Part shown: positions 6,902-10,980 of the stretch, in pieces
How positions within the stretch are numbered: the stretch's first letter is position 1
Layout: every line of letters begins with the position of its first letter
Position numbers and translations under genes: made by a program
Assembly (NCBI GenBank): GCA_002307905.1
Contig: DBUL01000067.1
Location: forward strand, 19,705 to 30,684
Direction of reading: 5' to 3'
Length of the DNA stretch: 10,980 nucleotides
From: Rhizobiaceae bacterium UBA1291
GTDB taxonomy: Bacteria; Pseudomonadota; Alphaproteobacteria; Rhizobiales; Rhizobiaceae
Notes under the pieces: generated by a model
What the model saw: only the letters and a program-made list of their open reading frames with translations
Databases searched by the model: none
What the model was told of the DNA's origin: nothing

Positions 6902-7399
6902 ATGTCCCTGCCTGAAAAAGCCTTTCCCGTATCCTGGGATCAGTTTCACCGCGACGCCCGGGCGCTGGCCTGGCGGCTCGCCGGTCTCAAGCAGGACTTC
7001 CGCGCCATCGTCTGCATCACCCGCGGCGGGCTCGTGCCGGCCGCCATCATCTCGCGCGAACTGAACATCCGCTTGATCGAAACGGTCTGCATCGCCTCCT
7101 ATCACGACTATACCAGCCAGGGCGACATGCAGCTCCTGAAGGGCATTACGGCGGAACTGACCACCGACGGCGGACAGGGGGTACTCGTCGTCGACGACCT
7201 GACCGACACCGGCAAGACCGCAACCGAGGTCCGGGCAATGATGCCAAAGGCGCATTTCGCTTGCGTCTACGCCAAGCCCAAGGGCGTGCCGACGGTCGAC
7301 ACATTCATCACCGAGGTCAGCCAGGACACCTGGATCTATTTCCCTTGGGACCTGGGCTTCACCTACCAGGAGCCGATCGCCAAGCACAACGGCGCCTGA
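6902..7399 (+). CDS. gpt: Xanthine phosphoribosyltransferase
   Basis: This purine-salvage enzyme transfers the phosphoribosyl group of PRPP to xanthine, and usually to guanine, giving XMP or GMP. The 165 residues are slightly longer than E. coli Gpt (152). The PRPP-binding signature [14 protein letters not shown] is at about 94-107. RGGLVPAA (41-48) is the loop that helps bind pyrophosphate, and TVCIASY (61-67) resembles the E. coli equivalent. [12 protein letters not shown] and [10 protein letters not shown] (141-150) match the C-terminal region, where the base is held by the conserved Trp of the WIYFPWD segment. I chose ATG 6902, giving [23 protein letters not shown] (6888-6891) lies ten bases upstream, and a TTG at 6884 is open but unlikely. 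The gene appears monocistronic, ending in a clear terminator. Confidence 0.95.
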   Translation: MSLPEKAFPVSWDQFHRDARALAWRLAGLKQDFRAIVCITRGGLVPAAIISRELNIRLIETVCIASYHDYTSQGDMQLLKGITAELTTDGGQGVLVVDDLTDTGKTATEVRAMMPKAHFACVYAKPKGVPTVDTFITEVSQDTWIYFPWDLGFTYQEPIAKHNGA

Positions 7400-7441
7400 A
7401 CCGCGGCAACATCGATTCGCGACCGCGAGGTCGGCCGGAAG

Positions 7442-7466
7442 GGCGCGAGACGATCGCGCCTTTTTT
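7442..7466 (+). terminator. Rho-independent terminator of gpt
   Basis: GGCGCGA (7442-7448) pairs perfectly with TCGCGCC (7454-7460) around the loop GACGA, followed at once by six T (7461-7466). It is 42 bases past the gpt stop codon. Confidence 0.92.
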
Positions 7467-7545
7467 GATTGTACTTCCCACCCACGTTGCCCCAAACGCT
7501 AGATACCGTCCGCGTGCGAATCTGCATGGGAATCACTGAGTGCAC

Positions 7546-7586
7546 CCACCCTGAGGCGCAGCAAGGGGCCGCGCTGCCGCGGGTGG
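7546..7586 (+). repeat. Long imperfect stem-loop upstream of nrdJ
   Basis: CCACCC (7546-7551) pairs with GGGTGG (7581-7586). Inside it, GCG and CAGC (7556-7562) pair with GCTG and CGC (7573-7580, one bulged C), giving thirteen pairs in three blocks. ATTTT follows (7587-7591), so on the plus strand it resembles a weak terminator. The gpt terminator already lies 80 bases upstream, which makes a separate transcript ending here conceivable. Confidence 0.4.
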
Positions 7587-7755
7587 ATTTTGCAGCAACC
7601 GAAAAAATCAAACGCCTCTCGCCGACCACGCCTGGCCCGCCTTGGCCGGCTGTCATTGCAAAACCCGAACGATTCCATCGACATGCACCTTTCCCCGTTT
7701 TCCACAGCCGGTAACCACAATATCTGGTATTAATAATTTCGTCACAACCCACCCC

Positions 7756-7784
7756 TTGACGGAATCAGCCCTTTCAAAGTTAAT
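7756..7784 (+). promoter_or_regulatory. Candidate sigma70-type promoter upstream of nrdJ
   Basis: TTGACG (7756-7761, five of six matches) and GTTAAT (7779-7784, four of six) are separated by exactly 17 bases. A start near 7791 would make either a 340-base nrdJ leader or a separate small RNA. TTAA-N7-TTAT (7780-7794), seven of eight to the CtrA pattern, overlaps the -10 element. Confidence 0.45.
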
Positions 7785-7809
7785 GCTTCCTTATGTTGCG
7801 GCGGCGACG

Positions 7810-7834
7810 GAACCGGACATCACGAGGCCGGTTC
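7810..7834 (+). repeat. Stem-loop just downstream of the candidate promoter
   Basis: GAACCGG (7810-7816) and CCGGTTC (7828-7834) are perfect complements around an 11-base loop, starting about 20 bases after the predicted start of the 7756-7784 promoter. It would be the 5' stem of any RNA made from it. Confidence 0.4.
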
Positions 7835-7891
7835 GTTTCAGTAAATCGCGAGGCGTAAATGCGGGGTCGGGGCCATGATCAGCCCTCTGGC

Positions 7892-7924
7892 TGGCGGGTC
7901 TTACTGTGCGATTTCAGACCGCCA
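7892..7924 (+). repeat. Stem-loop upstream of the NrdR-like boxes
   Basis: TGGCGGGTCT (7892-7901) pairs with AGACCGCCA (7916-7924), nine pairs with one bulged G, around a 14-base loop. No T run follows on either strand. Confidence 0.4.
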
Positions 7925-7960
7925 AAACAGCGTGCGGGGACTGGCGAAAACGAACTGTTA

Positions 7961-7976
7961 ATACTATATTTAGCGT
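7961..7976 (+). promoter_or_regulatory. NrdR-like box 1, overlapping a -10-like element
   Basis: ATACTATATTTAGCGT agrees with the NrdR consensus ACACWATATWTWGTGT at 14 of 16 positions. It contains TATATT (7965-7970), five of six to the -10 consensus, so bound repressor would cover the promoter. No good -35 hexamer is visible at 17 bases. Confidence 0.7.
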
Positions 7977-7991
7977 TTGCAGCCACAATCA

Positions 7992-8007
7992 CCACAAGAT
8001 ACAGAGT
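7992..8007 (+). promoter_or_regulatory. NrdR-like box 2
   Basis: CCACAAGATACAGAGT agrees with the NrdR consensus at 12 of 16 positions. It begins exactly 31 bases after box 1, about three helical turns, which is the spacing typical of paired NrdR boxes. It ends 126 bases before the nrdJ start codon. Confidence 0.65.
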
Positions 8008-8084
8008 GACCATCGCTGGATGAATCACCTGATTTGAAGCGGACGGAGACTGGCTGTGCATCGAAAAGCGCCGCCGGAACGGGG

Positions 8085-8108
8085 TATATTGCGCCTTTGA
8101 CGAGGCGC
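8085..8108 (+). promoter_or_regulatory. Possible proximal nrdJ promoter -10 and leader hairpin
   Basis: TATATT (8085-8090) could be the -10 element of a proximal promoter; the only upstream partner is TCGAAA (8061-8066) at 18 bases, four of six. Directly after it, GCGCCT (8091-8096) and AGGCGC (8103-8108) form a perfect six-pair hairpin ten bases before the ribosome-binding site. Confidence 0.3.
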
Positions 8109-8133
8109 TGAATTTTCAAGGGACAAGAGCCAG

Positions 8134-10980
8134 ATGCGCATCGAACGTCGTTTCACCAAACCCGGCCAATCACCCTACGCGGAAATCGAATTCCGCCAGG
8201 CGGTGAGTGAGATCAAGAATCCGGACGGCTCGATCGTCTTCAGGCTCGCTGACATTGATGTTCCGGCGCAATTCTCCCAGGTCGCGACCGACGTTCTGGC
8301 GCAGAAATATTTCCGCAAGGCCGGCGTGCCGAAGGTGCTGAAAAAAGTCGAGGAGAACGACGTCCCCTCCTTCCTGTGGCGCTCGGTCGCCGACGAAAAG
8401 GCGATGGCCGCCCTGCCGGAAGGTGAGCGCTACGGCTCTGAAACCGATGCCCGCCAGGTCTTCGACCGTCTCGCCGGCACCTGGGCCTATTGGGGCTGGA
8501 AGGGCAAGTATTTCACCTCGGAAGAAGACGCCCTCGCCTTCCGCGATGAGCTCGCCTACATGCTTGCCACCCAGCGCGTCGCCCCCAATTCCCCGCAGTG
8601 GTTCAACACCGGCCTGCACTGGGCCTATGGCATCGACGGCCCTGGCCAAGGCCATTTCTATGTCGACCCCTTCACCGGCAAGCTCGTCAAGTCGAAGTCG
8701 GCCTATGAGCATCCGCAGCCGCATGCCTGCTTCATCCAGTCCGTTGGTGACGACCTGGTCAACGATGGCGGCATCATGGACCTGTGGGTGCGTGAAGCCC
8801 GCCTGTTCAAATACGGCTCCGGCACCGGCTCCAACTTCTCCTATCTGCGCGGCGAAGGCGAAAAGCTGTCGGGCGGCGGTCGCTCAAGCGGCCTGATGAG
8901 CTTCCTCAAGATCGGCGACCGCGCCGCCGGCGCCATCAAGTCGGGCGGCACCACGCGCCGCGCCGCCAAGATGGTGGTGGTCGACATCGACCATCCGGAC
9001 ATCGAGGAATACATCAACTGGAAGGTCAAGGAAGAGCAGAAGGTGGCGGCGCTGGTCACCGGCTCGAAGATCGTTGCCCGTCACCTGAGGGCGATCATGA
9101 AGGCCTGCGTCAACTGCTCGGCCGAGAACGACGCCTGCTTCGACCCGAACCAGAACCCGGCCCTGAAGCGCGAGATCAAGGCCGCCAAGAAGGACCAGGT
9201 TCCGGAAAGCTACGTCAAGCGCGTCATCCAGTTCGCCCAGCAGGGTTACAAGGACATGGAGTTCAAGACCTACGACACGGACTGGGATTCGGAAGCCTAT
9301 CTCACCGTCTCGGGCCAGAACTCCAACAATTCCGTCTCGCTGAAGGACGACTTCCTGCGCGCCGTCGAAACAGACGGTGACTGGAACCTGACCGCCCGCA
9401 AGGACGGCAAGGTGATGAAGACGCTGAAGGCCCGCGACCTGTGGGAGAAGATCTCCTATGCCGCGTGGGCATCGGCCGATCCGGGCCTGCACTTCAACAC
9501 GACGATGAACGACTGGCATACCTGCCCGGCCGCCGGTCCCATCCGCGCGTCGAACCCGTGCTCCGAATACATGTTCCTCGACGACACGGCCTGCAATCTG
9601 GCCTCGCTGAATCTCCTGCAGTTCAAGGACGCCAAGACCAAGAAGATTGACATCGCCGACTATGAGCATGCCGTTCGGCTGTGGACCGTCGTTCTCGAAG
9701 TCTCGGTGATGATGGCGCAGTTCCCGTCGCGCCAGATTGCCGAACTGTCCTATGAATACCGCACGCTCGGCCTCGGTTACGCCAATATCGGCGGCTTCCT
9801 GATGTCATCGGGCATCCCCTATGATTCGGCAGAAGGCCGCGCCCTTTGCGGTGCGCTGACCGCCATCATGACCGGCGTCTCCTATGCGACCTCGGCGGAA
9901 ATCGCCTCCGAGCTCGGCCCCTTCCCGGGCTTTGCGCCGAACCGCGACAACATGCTGCGCGTAATCCGCAACCATCGCCGCGCCGCCCACGGCCTGTCCG
10001 AGGGTTACGAGGGCCTTTCGGTCAACCCGGTTCCGCTCGTTCATGCCGAGTGCACCGACCCGGCGCTCGTCGCCCATGCAACCGCCGCCTGGGACAAGGC
10101 GCTGGAGCTCGGCGAAAAGCACGGCTATCGCAATGCCCAGGTTTCGGTCATCGCGCCGACCGGCACGATCGGTCTGGTCATGGACTGCGACACCACCGGC
10201 ATCGAGCCCGACTTCGCGCTGGTCAAGTTCAAGAAGCTCGCCGGCGGCGGCTACTTCAAGATCATCAACGGCGCCGTTCCGGAAGCGCTGCGCTCGCTCG
10301 GCTATAGCGAGAGCCAGATCGCCGAGATCGAGGCCTATGCCGTCGGCCATGGCAATCTCAACCAGGCGCCGGGGATCAACCCCGGCACGCTGAAGGCCAA
10401 GGGTTTCCACGACAGCACCATCGAGGCGATCAACACCGCGTTGAAGTCGGCCTTCGACATCAAGTTCGTGTTCAACCGCTGGACGATCGGCGACGAGCAG
10501 ATGTCGGCGCTGATGATCCCGGAGGAGCATTTCTCCGATCCGGCCTTCGACCTGCTTCAGCATCTCGGCTTCACCAAGAAGGAAATCGAGGCGGCCAACG
10601 TCCATATCTGCGGTGCGATGACGCTCGAAGGCGCCCCCTTCCTCAAGGATGAGCATCTGCCGGTGTTCGATTGCGCCAATCCGTGCGGCAAGGTCGGCAA
10701 GCGCTACCTCTCGGTCGAAAGCCACATCCGCATGATGGCGGCCGCCCAGCCGTTCATCTCGGGCGCCATCTCCAAGACCATCAACATGCCGAACGAGGCC
10801 ACCGTCGAGGATTGCGGCGCGGCCTACATGCTGTCGTGGAAGCTGGCGATCAAGGCCAATGCGCTCTATCGCGACGGCTCCAAGCTCAGCCAGCCGCTCA
10901 ACGCCTCGCTGATCGAGGACGAGGAGGACGAGGATGCCCTCGAAGACCTGATCCAGCAGCCGGCCGCCGCCCAGGCGGTC
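8134..10980 (+). CDS. nrdJ: Vitamin B12-dependent (class II) ribonucleotide reductase, C-terminus off the right edge
   Basis: NrdJ reduces ribonucleotides to deoxyribonucleotides, using adenosylcobalamin to make a thiyl radical, with or without oxygen. The 949 visible codons form one open frame from ATG 8134; AAGGGA (8118-8123) is ten bases upstream. The active-site loop NPCSEY gives Asn474, thiyl Cys476 and Glu478. The redox pair is Cys199 (PHACFIQ) and Cys487 (ACNLASLN), the latter eleven residues after Cys476 as in Thermotoga NrdJ. APTGTIG (674-680) is the conserved C-terminal barrel loop, and SKTINMP (880-886) is also typical. Unlike compact NrdJ proteins, an insert of roughly 80 residues (about 315-395) separates VAALVTGSK from GQNSNNSVS and contains [11 protein letters not shown]. 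The remaining C-terminal part, with the expected shuttle cysteines, lies beyond the window. Upstream NrdR-like boxes suggest repression when dATP is plentiful. Confidence 0.97.
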   Translation, partial: MRIERRFTKPGQSPYAEIEFRQAVSEIKNPDGSIVFRLADIDVPAQFSQVATDVLAQKYFRKAGVPKVLKKVEENDVPSFLWRSVADEKAMAALPEGERYGSETDARQVFDRLAGTWAYWGWKGKYFTSEEDALAFRDELAYMLATQRVAPNSPQWFNTGLHWAYGIDGPGQGHFYVDPFTGKLVKSKSAYEHPQPHACFIQSVGDDLVNDGGIMDLWVREARLFKYGSGTGSNFSYLRGEGEKLSGGGRSSGLMSFLKIGDRAAGAIKSGGTTRRAAKMVVVDIDHPDIEEYINWKVKEEQKVAALVTGSKIVARHLRAIMKACVNCSAENDACFDPNQNPALKREIKAAKKDQVPESYVKRVIQFAQQGYKDMEFKTYDTDWDSEAYLTVSGQNSNNSVSLKDDFLRAVETDGDWNLTARKDGKVMKTLKARDLWEKISYAAWASADPGLHFNTTMNDWHTCPAAGPIRASNPCSEYMFLDDTACNLASLNLLQFKDAKTKKIDIADYEHAVRLWTVVLEVSVMMAQFPSRQIAELSYEYRTLGLGYANIGGFLMSSGIPYDSAEGRALCGALTAIMTGVSYATSAEIASELGPFPGFAPNRDNMLRVIRNHRRAAHGLSEGYEGLSVNPVPLVHAECTDPALVAHATAAWDKALELGEKHGYRNAQVSVIAPTGTIGLVMDCDTTGIEPDFALVKFKKLAGGGYFKIINGAVPEALRSLGYSESQIAEIEAYAVGHGNLNQAPGINPGTLKAKGFHDSTIEAINTALKSAFDIKFVFNRWTIGDEQMSALMIPEEHFSDPAFDLLQHLGFTKKEIEAANVHICGAMTLEGAPFLKDEHLPVFDCANPCGKVGKRYLSVESHIRMMAAAQPFISGAISKTINMPNEATVEDCGAAYMLSWKLAIKANALYRDGSKLSQPLNASLIEDEEDEDALEDLIQQPAAAQAV

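Larger units (their letters stand above)
7467..8133. other. 667-base intergenic region upstream of nrdJ
   Basis: No convincing protein gene is present on either strand. The region contains a stem-loop at 7546-7586, an A+T-rich stretch at 7717-7740, a sigma70-type promoter match at 7756-7784, stem-loops at 7810-7834, 7892-7924 and 8091-8108, a pair of NrdR-like boxes at 7961-8007, and five GANTC sites (7518, 7530, 7671, 7762, 8022). I looked for the conserved GCCACTG block of a cobalamin riboswitch and did not find it on either strand. The region may be a long nrdJ control region or may encode a small RNA. Confidence 0.6.

Noticed and set aside
7698..7706. DnaA box TTTTCCACA
   Set aside because: It fits the relaxed consensus but is a single copy with no second box or other origin features nearby.
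7715..7730. Third NrdR-like box (CCACAATATCTGGTAT)
   Set aside because: It matches 12 of 16 positions but has no partner at 31 bases and lies over 400 bases from nrdJ; an A+T-rich stretch can give such a match by chance.
7809..7834. EcfG/RpoE2-type promoter (GGAAC-N18-TT)
   Set aside because: The usual CGTT is GGTT here, and the bases are equally explained by the GAACCGG/CCGGTTC stem.
7467..8133. Cobalamin riboswitch before nrdJ
   Set aside because: Considered because NrdJ needs B12, but the conserved GCCACTG core is not found on either strand.
8884..10725. Long minus-strand open frames opposite nrdJ (8884-9669 and 9805-10725)
   Set aside because: They are antisense shadows of a GC-rich gene whose protein is fully recognisable on the plus strand.

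Overview
The window is ordinary core chromosome of a high-GC alphaproteobacterium, most likely a member of the Rhizobiaceae or a close relative. The evidence is the long alphaproteobacterial form of the B12-dependent ribonucleotide reductase NrdJ, a two-domain universal stress protein behind an FNR/FixK-type box, GC-rich codon use, and GANTC sites in the nrdJ upstream region. I found no mobile element, CRISPR array, phage gene or rRNA, and no clear new system. The most interesting material is regulatory.

Layout, left to right. Positions 1-774 (minus) hold the N-terminal 258 codons of threonine ammonia-lyase ilvA, which runs off the left edge. Divergent from it is trkH (863-2317, plus), a potassium-uptake subunit starting at TTG. 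Next come two small exported proteins on the same strand: a 202-residue protein with a signal peptide (2386-2994) and an 86-residue lipoprotein (3069-3329). A tRNA-Leu(UAA) gene lies on the minus strand at 3345-3430. After a 314-base gap is an unrecognised 79-residue protein with a GTG start (3745-3984). It converges on wrbA (4112-4708, minus), an FMN quinone oxidoreductase. Divergent from wrbA is a single-domain MoaB/CinA-type molybdopterin-binding protein (4936-5724). A tandem universal stress protein follows (5839-6681), then xanthine phosphoribosyltransferase gpt (6902-7399) with a clear intrinsic terminator (7442-7466). A 667-base region without a convincing gene precedes nrdJ (8134 to the right edge, 949 codons visible).

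The genes are mostly independent housekeeping or stress units and do not form one pathway: isoleucine synthesis (ilvA), potassium uptake (trkH), envelope proteins, quinone detoxification (wrbA), low-oxygen or stress response (usp), purine salvage (gpt) and deoxynucleotide synthesis (nrdJ). Two control regions stand out. One is a TTGA-N6-TCAA box before usp at the spacing of a class II FNR-type activator promoter. The other is a pair of NrdR-like boxes 31 bp apart before nrdJ, the first overlapping a TATATT element. The long region before nrdJ also holds a good sigma70-type promoter match, several stem-loops and five GANTC sites, and could encode a small RNA or a long leader.
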